NCBI GenBank assembly: GCA_944322095.1
Contig: CALUNU010000016.1
Span: 1-47,097, forward strand
Direction: 5' to 3'
DNA from: an uncultured Alloprevotella sp.
GTDB lineage: Bacteria > Bacteroidota > Bacteroidia > Bacteroidales > Bacteroidaceae
Length of the DNA: 47,097 nt
In this document: one piece after another, positions 37,292-46,908 of the stretch
Position numbering within the stretch: position 1 is the first letter of the stretch
Layout of the letters: every line of letters starts with the position of its first letter
Notes under the pieces: model-generated
What the model saw: only the letters and a program-made list of their open reading frames with translations
Databases searched by the model: none
What the model was told of the DNA's origin: nothing
Made by a program: the position numbers and the translations under genes

Positions 37292-39997
37292 TCAGAGGCG
37301 GTAGGTAAAGCCTATCTCGAAGCTCGAACCCTCCTTGAAGCGTTCCACTTCCACTTCGTCGCCCGTCTTGGGAATTTCCTGCTTGAACACCAGTGCGCGG
37401 TTGAGCAGGTCGTTCACCTTGAGGCCGAGGCTGATGTGGTCGTTGAAGCTGTACGACGCGTTGAAGTTCATGGTGTGAACGGCCTCTTGGTGCACGTCGC
37501 CAAGCTGCTGCACGCCCACGGCGTGGATGCGGCGCCCTTGCAGGTTGTAGAGCAGGGCCAGGCTCAGGCGGCGTCCCCGGCCAAAGTCGGGCGTATAGGC
37601 CACGTCGGCGTTGAAGAGGATGGGCGAGGCGCCTTGGAGCGAACGCTCCTTGTTGGTGTAGGCACCGCCGTCGGGGAGCTTCACGTTGGTGTACATGTAC
37701 GATACGTTGGCACCCACGCGCACGTCTTTCAATATTTTCTTGCGCAGTTCCACCTCAAGGCCGGTGGCCATGCCCTGGTCGGCGTTTTGGAACGAGTACA
37801 TCGTGGCGCCGCCGTTGAGGCGCTGCGTGCGCTCGATGGGGCTGTCCAGGTGCTTGAAGTAGGCCGTCACCGAGAAAAGGTCGCCCTCGCGGTTGAAGTG
37901 CTCGTAGCGCACGTCGAGGTTGTAGTTGTAGCCGTTCTTCAGATCCTCGTTACCACGGATCTGCGTCGAACCGTACGACTCCTGGTAGAGGAACGGGGCC
38001 ATCTCGATAAACGAGGGGCGCGTCACGGTGCGCGAGAGCGAAAGGCGCAGGTCGTTGCTCTTGTTGACCGAATATTTCAGGTTGATGGTGGGGAAGATGT
38101 CGTGCTTGTCGAGGTCGCGGCGGCTCGAAAATTTCAGGAAGCCCTCCATGGCATATTCCACCCACTGCTTGCTCAGCTCATAGCGCAGGCCCACGTTGAC
38201 CAGCAGCGACGAAAGGGGGTAGAAGTCCGTCGTGACGTAGGCGGCATAGATTTCGTTGCCCGCACGGTAGGCGTCGTGCGACTGCATGCGGCGGTTGATG
38301 TCGATGATGCCGGCGGCCACGTTCTCCTGGTTCAGGTAGGGGCTCATGTTGTAGATGTCGGTGATGACGGGGTCGAGCTGCTTGAGGTTGTAGAAGAAGC
38401 GCGTGCCCATGTAGTCGCGGTCTTTGTCCTTATAGCTGAAGCCGAAGCGCACGTAGTCCTTGTCGGTCCATTTGTATTTGGCTGCCACGTTGGCCACCCA
38501 TTCCTTTTCGGTGAGGTCGCCGTAGTAGCGCATCGTCTCCTGGCGGTTGCGCTTGAAGAGGCTGTACGTGCCGTCGTCGTTGCGCAGCAGCATCACCTGC
38601 CGGCGGTCGGGCTCCTCGCTGCTCGTCTTGCTGAACGAGCCGCCCCACGTGAGCTCCCACAGCGGGCCAAAGTGGTGCAGGCCGTTCAGCTGGTGGTTTT
38701 GCAGCGTGTAGATGTGCGTCACGTTGTTGCTGCCCAGCAGCTGGTAGCCGTCGGTGTCGAAGCCCGTGCGCGTTTCGTACGAGTCGCTGGCGTTGCGGGC
38801 GTAGAAGAAGGAGTAGCCCAGGTGGTCCTCTTCGCGCAGCGTGACGCCCAGCGAGCCGAGGCCGGCCAGTTGGAGCGAACTGGTGTATTGGTCGTACGTA
38901 AAGTCGCTCTGGGCGTTGCCCGTCGAGGCTTCCAGCGTTTTATAGAAGGCGTCGTAGACGTTCTGCGTGCCGTTGCTGGCGCTCAGCGAGGCCAGGATGC
39001 TCAGCGTCTGGTCCTTGATGGCGATGTTCTTGCCAAAGCCGATGTTGCCGCCAAACTGCGGCAGGGCCTTGCGGCGCTCCACGTCGAAGGTGGTCTTGAA
39101 GATGTTGTGCGAGCGCACATACTCGTTGAAGTCGCTCAGCTGCATGTTGTAGATCGACTCGTCGAGCGAGGGCGTGCGCAGCAGCGTGCCGTCGCGGTCC
39201 ATCATGTAGAAGTCCTTGCCCAGCGTGTTGAAGGCGCCGCCCACGTTGAAGCTCACGTTGAAGAAGTCGTCGGGCACGTTCTCCTTGGTGCTGATGTCGA
39301 TGTGGGCGCCCGAGTAGTCGGCAAAGACGGCCGCGTCGTACACCTTGCTCACGGTGATGTTCTGCACCGTGCTCGATGGGAACAGGTCGAGCGGCACGAG
39401 CTTGTTGTCGGGGTTGGGCGAGGCGATGGGCAGGCCGTTGAGCGTTGTCGTGCTGTAGCGGTCGCCCAGACCGCGCACGATGAGCTGCCCGGCGTCGGCA
39501 ATAGAGATGCCCGTAATCTGCTTCACGCCCTCTTCCACGTTGCTCAGGCCCTTCGTGCTCATTTCCTTGGCACCGATGTTCTCAATGGCGATGTTGGCCT
39601 CCTGGCGCACGGCTTGCAGGGCGCGCTCGTTCTCCATGTTGCGGCGCACCTTGACCGACACCTCGCCCAGCATGCGCGAGTCGGTTTCCATCTGAAAGTC
39701 GACCGTGACGCCCGCGGCACCCACCGTGACGTCTTTCTTGGTTACCGTCTTGTAACCGATATATTTAACCGTAATTTCGTAAGTGCCGTCGGCCACTTCG
39801 AACGAATATTCGCCGTTGATGTCTGTCACGTCGCCGTCGCCACCGTCGTTGGCTTTGACGATGGCTCCCGGCAGCGGCTTGCCGCTGGCCGTGTCGCGAA
39901 CGGTGCCCTTGACGATGCCCGCCAGGGACGTCAGGCATTGAATCGAAAAGAATAGCACCAAGAAGAACGTCTTGGTCGTAATGGATTTGAAATTCAT
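37292..39997 (-). CDS. TonB-dependent receptor with carboxypeptidase-like N-terminal domain
   Basis: Outer-membrane active-transport barrel, 901 aa from MNFKSITTKTFFLVLFF, which is a clear signal peptide; upstream codons (to 40084) are not signal-like. Residues about 25-105 form a CarboxypepD_reg domain (GIVKGTVRDTASGKPLPGAI, then GEYSFEVADGTYEITVKYIG), usual in Bacteroidetes. The plug follows with LSNVEEGVKQITGISIADAG and LIVRGLGDRYSTTTLNGLPI, then a 22-strand-type barrel ending in GSSFEIGFTYRL. The Arg-Gly-Leu-Gly-Asp-Arg-Tyr signature matches receptors paired with beta-helix-like lipoproteins, and the lipoprotein gene is directly downstream. No SusD gene is present. Substrate unknown. Confidence 0.9.
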   Translation of the reverse strand: MNFKSITTKTFFLVLFFSIQCLTSLAGIVKGTVRDTASGKPLPGAIVKANDGGDGDVTDINGEYSFEVADGTYEITVKYIGYKTVTKKDVTVGAAGVTVDFQMETDSRMLGEVSVKVRRNMENERALQAVRQEANIAIENIGAKEMSTKGLSNVEEGVKQITGISIADAGQLIVRGLGDRYSTTTLNGLPIASPNPDNKLVPLDLFPSSTVQNITVSKVYDAAVFADYSGAHIDISTKENVPDDFFNVSFNVGGAFNTLGKDFYMMDRDGTLLRTPSLDESIYNMQLSDFNEYVRSHNIFKTTFDVERRKALPQFGGNIGFGKNIAIKDQTLSILASLSASNGTQNVYDAFYKTLEASTGNAQSDFTYDQYTSSLQLAGLGSLGVTLREEDHLGYSFFYARNASDSYETRTGFDTDGYQLLGSNNVTHIYTLQNHQLNGLHHFGPLWELTWGGSFSKTSSEEPDRRQVMLLRNDDGTYSLFKRNRQETMRYYGDLTEKEWVANVAAKYKWTDKDYVRFGFSYKDKDRDYMGTRFFYNLKQLDPVITDIYNMSPYLNQENVAAGIIDINRRMQSHDAYRAGNEIYAAYVTTDFYPLSSLLVNVGLRYELSKQWVEYAMEGFLKFSSRRDLDKHDIFPTINLKYSVNKSNDLRLSLSRTVTRPSFIEMAPFLYQESYGSTQIRGNEDLKNGYNYNLDVRYEHFNREGDLFSVTAYFKHLDSPIERTQRLNGGATMYSFQNADQGMATGLEVELRKKILKDVRVGANVSYMYTNVKLPDGGAYTNKERSLQGASPILFNADVAYTPDFGRGRRLSLALLYNLQGRRIHAVGVQQLGDVHQEAVHTMNFNASYSFNDHISLGLKVNDLLNRALVFKQEIPKTGDEVEVERFKEGSSFEIGFTYRL

Positions 39998-40173
39998 CTG
40001 TTCTTTCGTATTGTTTTTTTCTCGGTGCAAAGGTCTCCCAAAGTTGTTACAGCGATGATAAGGCCGCAGCAAGCCTTTTTTCAAATAGGTTAAGAAAGTA
40101 TTGCAAAGTGGGAGAGATGGTTGTCGCTGTGCCGGCAGCGCAGCGCGGCGGTTTTTTCTGCGCCATTTAATAA

Positions 40174-40378
40174 GGTGAAGTAAGCCCTGTCCTTACTCTC
40201 CATAGGGAAGAAACCGTCATCCATCGTCCCAAGCTGCCTTTCATTGAAGTCAACACCAAGGAGGTTACCATGGAGCATCTCTGGCAGGACTACGTGGTTC
40301 CTTGACCGCAGCCTGAATGCCTCACAGCTGGCTGAGGGGCTGGTTAAGGCTGTGCATGGAGAGGGAGAATATGGGTGA
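40174..40378 (+). pseudogene. Decayed DUF3871-type gene with internal deletion
   Basis: In one frame (40201-40302) the sequence reads HREETVIHRPK, then LPFIEVNTKEV, then TMEHLWQDYVVP and stops. From 40298, one base out of frame, it reads FLDRSLNASQLAEGLVKAVH, then GEGEYG, a TGA where TGG would be expected, and F-I. From memory these resemble the N-terminal and C-terminal ends of DUF3871 proteins carried by Bacteroidales mobile elements, with the middle of the protein (normally over 200 residues) deleted. The family call is from recollection and was not checked. Probably a remnant of an integrated element. Confidence 0.55.
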
Positions 40379-40462
40379 TTTATCTGCATCTACTCTATTG
40401 CTGCGGTTGAAAGCTAAATTAAAATTCATATCTTTTGTTTTCTTTGCAAGACGAAATATCGT

Positions 40463-40470
40463 TATTTTTG
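40463..40470 (+). promoter_or_regulatory. -7 element for the ATPase pseudogene
   Basis: TATTTTTG is a full match to TAnnTTTG. It lies 21 bp before the in-frame GTG at 40492, which makes the ATG at 40435 an unlikely start. Confidence 0.6.
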
Positions 40471-40491
40471 TCCTATCAACAAGACAAAGGT

Positions 40492-41763
40492 GTGAACAAA
40501 GAACTTCTTAAATCCATCATAGCCGACAATCAAGCTGAAATACCAAGGCATGAGGTTGTACCCCGTGATTTCTCTTTTGAAGATTTCGGGAACTATGTTT
40601 TTGTGGGAATCCGCAGGGCTGGTAAATCATACTTGTTGTACCAGCGAATCCAACAACTTCTAGCCAATGGCACAGGTTGGGATGAAATTCTCTACATCAA
40701 CTTTGAGGATGAGCGTTTAGGGGAAATGGGCAGAGAGGACTTGAACCTGTTGTTAGAAACCCACATGGAGATGTATGGCAAGCGGCCTATCCTCTTCTTG
40801 GATGAAATTCAAAATATAGAGGGGTGGGAAAAGTTTGCTCGTAGGCTGGCTGACGCCAAATACAAGGTTTACATCACAGGCAGCAACGCTAAGATGTTAA
40901 GCTCAGAAATACAGACCACCTTGGAGGGAAGATACATAAACGTAAATGTGTATCCTTACAGTTTTATGGAATACCTGACAGCCAATCACGTGCGCCTTAC
41001 CTCCATCTCGCTTTATGCCACAGAAAGTCGGGCTGAGGTGTTGCGATATTTTGAAGACTATTTTCACTTCGGAGGTTTTCCCGAGGGAGCGGAGTTGAAA
41101 GCCAAAAGAGACTACCTGACCAGCATGTAGCAGAAAATTTACTTGGGAGACATAGCAACCCGTCATGCAGTTACTAACACCTTTGCCCTACGTGTTCTCT
41201 TCAAGAAGCTGGCAGAAAGCGTAAAACAGCCCATTTCATTCTCCCGCCTGACTAACATCATTTCCTCTACGGGTGTGAAAGTGGGAAAATCCACCGTCAT
41301 TAATTATCTGGAATATGCCAAGGACGCTTGGCTTGTCACACCTGTACAGAACATCGCGGGCAAGCTGGTGGAAAAGGAAACCACGCCCAAGTACTATTTT
41401 ACTGATAATGGCATTCTTTACCTCTTCCTTTTGGATGCCGAAACCTCACTGCTGGAAAACTTGGTGGCCATTACCTTGCTGCGGAAATATGGCAGGGAAG
41501 ACGCGGTGTTTTTCTACAACAAGAACGTGGAAGTGGACTTCTATTTACCTGACAAGGAGACGGCCATCCAAGTATGCTATTCTCTTTCAGACACAGCAAC
41601 CTTTGAACGGGAGACCAAGGCTCTTGTCAATCTATGCAAGGTCTTACCCTGCAAGGATTTATTCGTTATCACCCGGGATGAGGAAAGGACAGTGGAGCTG
41701 GGAGGCAGAAAAATAACAATCCTCCCCATCTGGAAATGGCTGCTGGAACATCAAAATGGCTAA
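40492..41763 (+). pseudogene. DUF4143-type ATPase split by an in-frame TAG
   Basis: AAA-type ATPase of the archaeal-ATPase/DUF4143 class common in Bacteroidales accessory regions. Walker A is GIRRAGKSYL, Walker B is PILFLDEIQ followed by NIEGWEKFAR. The C-terminal DUF4143 part continues in the same frame after a single TAG at 41128-41130 (LTSM, stop, QKIYLGDIATRHA), where a Tyr codon would be expected. No frameshift is needed to rejoin the halves. The full product would be about 424 aa. The promoter places the start at the GTG at 40492 (VNKELLKSIIADNQ). Base composition is lower in GC than the flanking genes. A sequencing error cannot be excluded. Confidence 0.78.
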
Positions 41764-41845
41764 GGCACTTGCTTAACCCCAAGCAAACTGATAAATAAAT
41801 AACTATACGAATGACTGAATAATGCCCGTTTATCGCAAATAAGTG

Positions 41846-41853
41846 TAATTTTG
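41846..41853 (+). promoter_or_regulatory. -7 element for the restriction-modification operon
   Basis: TAATTTTG is a full match to TAnnTTTG, 55 bp before the ATG at 41909. Confidence 0.62.
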
Positions 41854-41866
41854 CCTCCAATAGAGC

Positions 41867-41883
41867 ATCTCCCGTCAGGAGAT
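41867..41883 (+). other. Small hairpin in the leader of the restriction-modification operon
   Basis: ATCTCC pairs with GGAGAT around CGTCA, within the 55-bp leader. It may affect translation of the first gene; no family is recognised. Confidence 0.4.
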
Positions 41884-41908
41884 ACGCTTGGCTTCATGCA
41901 TATAAGAC

Positions 41909-42937
41909 ATGTCGGACATAGCAGACATATTAGAAAACGACATACTTCTGGCTTCGCCGGAGCTGTTGGCCACCCTGCTCAAAGACCATACGACGAGCAA
42001 GGACGACGACGTGCACAACATCTTTTGGGCAACCTCCGATTACGAACACCTTGGCACAGGGTATGGCTATTATGACCCAATACTCCCTGAACTTATCACG
42101 GGCGAGAACGGACAGGTCATCATGCCCCGCATCCTAAAGCACAAGGCAACCCAGTCGGCGCGCGTTCGCGACATGGCGGAGGTGTTCACCCCCGCATGGG
42201 TGTGCAACGCACAGAACAACCTCATTGACGAAGCGTGGTTCGGGCGAAAAGATGTGTTCAACACGGAATATACGTCAGAAGACGGTACGCACGGGTGGAC
42301 GACGAACCCCGATAAGATAACCTTTCCCGAAGGAAAAACATGGAAGGACTACGTCCGCGACACCCGCCTTGAAATAACCTGCGGTGAGGCTCCCTATATC
42401 GCCAGCCGCTACGACGCCACCACCGGGGCCGTCATACCCCTTGGCGAGCGCATAGGCTTGCTTGACCGTAAGCTGCGCGTCGTCAGCGAGAATACCGACA
42501 CTTCCGGCCGGTGGCTGAAAGCCGCGCAGGAAGCCTACAAGAGTACCTACGCTTACGAGTGGCAGGGCGACAACCTGCTCATCGCCCGCGAGTCGATGCT
42601 CTGTTCCTTCATCGAGTATTACCGTGCCAAGTTCGGCAAGAACCCCTTGCTGAGATCCATCAAATACATTGCCTACGTCATCTCGTGGAACGTGTGGCAG
42701 ATGGACGGACTGAAATGCGTTGTCCCGGGAAGCTGCAAGGACAACGTGCACACGGAAGAGACCCTTTTCGGTGAAACCAAGGAAGTTGTTACGCCCTGCG
42801 AGGGATGCCGCACGAACGACCTCTTCAAGCACAACGGAACGTATTGTCTCATCAGGGACTGGCGGACCAAGGACCCGCAGACCGGGAGCAAAAGCAGGAA
42901 GATCAAATTTATCGATCTCTTAAATAAATGCCAATGA
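41909..42937 (+). CDS. Methylase-like subunit (restriction endonuclease subunit M type)
   Basis: Soluble protein of 342 aa resembling proteins annotated as restriction endonuclease subunit M. Residues 90-95 read AEVFTP, the motif X-like start of many N6-adenine methylases. RLEITCGEAPYIASRYD (153-169) fits a motif I-like SAM-binding segment, and ISWNVWQMDGLK (258-269) could be the motif III-like end of the half-domain. No NPPY or DPPY catalytic motif is present. Four cysteines near the C-terminus (270, 276, 297, 300) could bind a metal. It overlaps the next gene and the two are translationally coupled. Likely partner of the large nuclease-helicase-methylase; alone it probably cannot methylate. 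Confidence 0.75.
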   Translation: MSDIADILENDILLASPELLATLLKDHTTSKDDDVHNIFWATSDYEHLGTGYGYYDPILPELITGENGQVIMPRILKHKATQSARVRDMAEVFTPAWVCNAQNNLIDEAWFGRKDVFNTEYTSEDGTHGWTTNPDKITFPEGKTWKDYVRDTRLEITCGEAPYIASRYDATTGAVIPLGERIGLLDRKLRVVSENTDTSGRWLKAAQEAYKSTYAYEWQGDNLLIARESMLCSFIEYYRAKFGKNPLLRSIKYIAYVISWNVWQMDGLKCVVPGSCKDNVHTEETLFGETKEVVTPCEGCRTNDLFKHNGTYCLIRDWRTKDPQTGSKSRKIKFIDLLNKCQ

Positions 42938-45900
42938 AATACTTCTCGTCCCTCAAATTGAAGCTGATATACGTGTTTCGCATCAACGATGCCGACCACG
43001 AAGGCTGCCTGAAAATAGGCGAGGCAACTTGTAACGAAGAAAATGTCATCGGGCTGACGCCAAACAGCAAACCCTTGAACGAGGCGGCCAGGAAACGCAT
43101 CAACCAGTACACGCAGACGGCTGGCATCCGCTACGAGCTGCTCCACACCGAGTTGGCTCTCTACAACCGGGGCGGTTTACAATCGTTCAACGACAAGGAA
43201 GTGCATGCTGTATTGGAATGTTCCGGCGTGAAGAAGAAGGTGTTTGACAAGGTGAAGGGGGCCAACGAATGGTTCATCACCGACTTGGAAACTGCGAAAA
43301 ACGCCATCGCAGCTGTCAAGGAGGGTAGAGAATCTCTGTTGCCGGGAGAAGTGACGCACAAGCAAAGCCCCATCATATTCCGCCCCGAGCAGCAGGAGGC
43401 CATCGACAAAACCGAGCGGAAGTTCAGGAAAGGCAACCAGATGCTTTGGAACGCCAAGATGCGTTTCGGCAAGACTCTGTCGGCCTTGCAGGTGGTCAAG
43501 GACATGGATTTCCGACGGACACTCATCCTGACCCACCGCCCGGCTGTCAACGCGGGATGGTTTGATGACTTCGGTAAGATTTTCTATGAATCAGACACCC
43601 CTTTTTCCTATGGCTCCAAGGAGAACGCCGTCGGTAAGCGATTGGGGGAAAGTTTTGCGAATCTTGAACGACGGGCAAAGGCCAACGGGCTGCATTATCT
43701 TTACTTTGCTTCCATGCAGGACTTGCGCGGCTCGGAGCTGGTGGGTGGTAATTTCGACAAAAACGACGAAGTGTTTGCCACACCCTGGGACTTGATCATT
43801 GTGGACGAGGCACACGAGGGCACACGGACGGAACTGGGCGAGGCGGTGATGGCGGAACTCGTCAAGAAGAACACAAAAGTGTTGCGACTCAGCGGCACTC
43901 CTTTCAATTTGTTGGACGATTTCAAGGAAGACGAGATATATACCTGGGATTACGTGATGGAGCAACGCGCCAAGCTGGAATGGGACAAGGAACATCCGGG
44001 CGACCCAAATCCCTACGCAGCACTGCCCGCCATGAACATCTATACCTACGACCTTGGACGCTTGCTCCGCGATTTTGCAGATGAGGACTTGGCCTTCAAT
44101 TTCCGCGAGTTTTTCCGCGTGAACGGTGAGGGTAGTTTTATCCACGAACGCGATGTTTCCGTTTTCCTCAACCTGCTGACCAAGGAGGACGAAGATAGCT
44201 GTTATCCTTTCGCCAGCGAGGAGTACCGGGACATTTTCCGTCATACGCTGTGGATGTTGCCGGGAGTGAAGGAGGCCAAGGCGCTCAGCGCATTGCTTCA
44301 ACGTCACCCGGTGTTTCAGCACTTCACCATTGTCAACGTGGCGGGCGACGGCGACGAGGACGAGGAAAGCCGCGACGCTTTGGAGGCTGTGAAAAGTGCC
44401 ATCGGCAAAGATCCCGAGGCAACGCGTACCATCACCCTGTCGTGCGGACGTTTGACAACGGGCGTGAGCGTACCGGCGTGGACGGCCGTTCTCATGCTCG
44501 CGGGTTCATACAACACGGCGGCATCCAGCTATATGCAGACTATCTTCCGCGTGCAGACTCCTGCCACCATCAACGGACGGGTGAAGGAACAATGCTACGT
44601 GTTCGACTTTGCGCCCGACCGCACGCTGCGCGTGCTGGCCGAGACGGCCAAGATTTCGGCCAAGGCGGGAAAGACCTCGCAGGACGACCGCAAGACGATG
44701 GGCGATTTTCTCAACTTCTGCCCCGTCATCGCCATCGAGGGCTCACGCATGGATAAGTTTGACGTGCCGCGCATGTTGGAACAGCTCAAACGGGTCTACG
44801 TGGAACGCGTCGTGCGCAATGGCTTCGAGGACAACAGCCTTTACAACGACGAGTTGTTGAGGCTGGACGATGTGGAGTTGCAGGAGTTTGACAAACTGAA
44901 AAAAATCATCGGCCAGACCAAGGCCATGCCCAAGGCGGGTCAGGTGGACATCAACAGCCAAGGGCTGACGGGCGAGGAATACGAGGAAAAGGAGAAGCTG
45001 GAAAAGAAACCCAAGAAGGGACTCTCCGAGGAAGAGAAGCGCAGATTGGAGGAACTGAAAAAGAAGACGAAGAACCGCGAGGCAGCCATCTCCATCCTCC
45101 GGGGCATTTCCATCCGTATGCCTTTGCTCATCTATGGTGCGGAATTGGACAACGAGGACGAGGAAATCACCATCGACAACTTCGCCGAGAAGATAGACGA
45201 TCGCTCGTGGGAGGAGTTCATGCCCAAGGGAGTGAACAAGCAGCAGTTCAACGCCTTCAAGAAATATTACGACCCCGACATCTTCCGTGCGGCGGGCAAG
45301 CGCATCCGTGCGATGGCCAGGGCCGCGGACAGGCTGAGCGTGGAAGAACGCATCGGGCGCATTACGGACATCTTCAGCACCTTCCGCAACCCCGACAAGG
45401 AAACGGTGCTTACGCCGTGGCGCGTGGTGAACATGCACCTCGGCGACTGCTTGGGCGGCTATAACTTCTTTGACGAGGCGTATGAGCATACGCTTGACGA
45501 ACCGCGCTTCGTCGATCATGGCAAGGTGACGGCCGAAGTGTTCACCCCCGATGCACGGATCTTGGAAATCAATTCGAAGTCGGGGCTCTACCCGCTCTAC
45601 ATGGCTTACGGCATTTATCGCGCCCGGCTGAAAGACAGCACCCTTTCTGCCGACACGTTGGAAGAACAGCAGGCGGTGTGGGACAAGGTCGTGGCGGAAA
45701 ACATCTTCGTGGTCTGCAAAACGCCGATGGCGAAGAGCATCACCAAACGGACGCTGGTGGGCTTCCGAAAAGCGAAAGTGAACACGCGTTATTTCGAGGA
45801 TTTAATCAACCAAATCAAGAACAAGCCTCAGAACTTCATCGAGAAGATGCCAAAGGGACACTCGTTCTGGAAAGCCAATGATGACGATAATATGAAATTC

Positions 45901-46908
45901 AATGCAATAGTAGGTAATCCACCGTATCAGGTAACGACAGAAAGAACAAGCGATATACCTGTTTATAATTATTTTATGGATGTATCTTTTAAAATTTCAG
46001 ATAAAGTAAGCCTTATAACACCTGCTCGCTATCTTTTTGATGCAGGAAAAACTCCGCATGAATGGAATCTGAAAGTATTAAACGATGAGCATTTTAAAGT
46101 AATTTGGTATAAAGCAAAGAGTACTGATGTTTTTCCAAATGTAGATATAAAGGGTGGCGTTGCTGTTTGTTTTCGCGATGCAAAGCAGCTCTTTGGCAAA
46201 ATAGGGTCTTTTACAGCTTATCAAGAACTTAATGGCATATACAGTAAAGTTGTTGAAACCAATGAAATATATTCACCATTGAGTAATATAATTTATCCAC
46301 AAAACAAATTTAACTTAACCGCACTATATGGAGCTTACCCCAATTTGAGGTCTAAGATTGGAAGCAATGGTAATGAACGTCGTTTAACAACTTCGATATT
46401 TGGACTCAAGGAAATTTTCCATTTGAGTAAAGAAGATGACAATGATATTAAGATATTAGGATTGATTAAAAATACGAGAGAAATCAGATGGATAAACTCA
46501 ACATTTGTAGAAGAGCATCCCTGCCTTGGTAAATGGAAAGTCATTGTTCCCAAAAGCAATGGAACTGGTGCTATTGGCGAAATATTATCTACGCCGTTGA
46601 TTGGCGAGCCGTTGATTGGCTATACACAATCTTTCATAGGTGTCGGCGCATTTGAAAGCCAAGTGGAAGCTATGGCTTTATTAAAATATATCAAAACCAA
46701 ATTTGCAAGAACTTTACTTGGAATACTGAAAGTTACGCAAGATAACAGCAAAGAAACGTGGAGATTTGTACCTCTGCAAGACTTTACAGAACATAGTGAT
46801 ATAGATTGGAATAGACCAATCCCTGAGATAGACCAGCAACTCTATGCAAAATATCATCTAACCGATGAAGAAATTGAATTTATCGAGAAAATGATAAAAC
46901 CCATGTAG
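42928..46908 (+). CDS. GIY-YIG-like nuclease / helicase / adenine methylase fusion
   Basis: Large restriction-modification-type protein, 1326 aa; a start two codons later would give a 4-bp ATGA overlap with the upstream gene. Residues 10-105 look like a GIY-YIG/T5orf172 nuclease: LIYVFRIN, CLKIG, Arg-rich helix ARKRINQY and Glu91. The superfamily 2 helicase follows: AKMRFGKT (176-183), VDEAH (292-296), LSGTP (321-325), then GRLTTGVSVPAW and MQTIFRVQTP. A charged Lys/Glu linker covers about 670-725. The methylase starts with AEVFTP (869-874), has motif I-like ILEINSKSGLYPLYMAYG and the catalytic NPPY at 997-1000. The last 330 residues include a probable target recognition region. DNA from about 45885 onward is much richer in A and T. 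Confidence 0.82.
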   Translation: MPMKYFSSLKLKLIYVFRINDADHEGCLKIGEATCNEENVIGLTPNSKPLNEAARKRINQYTQTAGIRYELLHTELALYNRGGLQSFNDKEVHAVLECSGVKKKVFDKVKGANEWFITDLETAKNAIAAVKEGRESLLPGEVTHKQSPIIFRPEQQEAIDKTERKFRKGNQMLWNAKMRFGKTLSALQVVKDMDFRRTLILTHRPAVNAGWFDDFGKIFYESDTPFSYGSKENAVGKRLGESFANLERRAKANGLHYLYFASMQDLRGSELVGGNFDKNDEVFATPWDLIIVDEAHEGTRTELGEAVMAELVKKNTKVLRLSGTPFNLLDDFKEDEIYTWDYVMEQRAKLEWDKEHPGDPNPYAALPAMNIYTYDLGRLLRDFADEDLAFNFREFFRVNGEGSFIHERDVSVFLNLLTKEDEDSCYPFASEEYRDIFRHTLWMLPGVKEAKALSALLQRHPVFQHFTIVNVAGDGDEDEESRDALEAVKSAIGKDPEATRTITLSCGRLTTGVSVPAWTAVLMLAGSYNTAASSYMQTIFRVQTPATINGRVKEQCYVFDFAPDRTLRVLAETAKISAKAGKTSQDDRKTMGDFLNFCPVIAIEGSRMDKFDVPRMLEQLKRVYVERVVRNGFEDNSLYNDELLRLDDVELQEFDKLKKIIGQTKAMPKAGQVDINSQGLTGEEYEEKEKLEKKPKKGLSEEEKRRLEELKKKTKNREAAISILRGISIRMPLLIYGAELDNEDEEITIDNFAEKIDDRSWEEFMPKGVNKQQFNAFKKYYDPDIFRAAGKRIRAMARAADRLSVEERIGRITDIFSTFRNPDKETVLTPWRVVNMHLGDCLGGYNFFDEAYEHTLDEPRFVDHGKVTAEVFTPDARILEINSKSGLYPLYMAYGIYRARLKDSTLSADTLEEQQAVWDKVVAENIFVVCKTPMAKSITKRTLVGFRKAKVNTRYFEDLINQIKNKPQNFIEKMPKGHSFWKANDDDNMKFNAIVGNPPYQVTTERTSDIPVYNYFMDVSFKISDKVSLITPARYLFDAGKTPHEWNLKVLNDEHFKVIWYKAKSTDVFPNVDIKGGVAVCFRDAKQLFGKIGSFTAYQELNGIYSKVVETNEIYSPLSNIIYPQNKFNLTALYGAYPNLRSKIGSNGNERRLTTSIFGLKEIFHLSKEDDNDIKILGLIKNTREIRWINSTFVEEHPCLGKWKVIVPKSNGTGAIGEILSTPLIGEPLIGYTQSFIGVGAFESQVEAMALLKYIKTKFARTLLGILKVTQDNSKETWRFVPLQDFTEHSDIDWNRPIPEIDQQLYAKYHLTDEEIEFIEKMIKPM

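Larger units (their letters stand above)
39998..40491. other. Intergenic region with receptor control region and a decayed gene
   Basis: The left part contains the upstream region of the receptor gene; the best -7 candidate is CAACTTTG on the minus strand near 40040, one mismatch from consensus and not convincing. The remainder is the decayed DUF3871-type gene at 40174-40378 and the promoter of the ATPase pseudogene. Confidence 0.5.

Noticed and set aside
40090..40389. Minus-strand 99-codon frame upstream of the receptor
   Set aside because: It is antisense to the DUF3871-like remnant, which gives recognisable protein segments on the plus strand.
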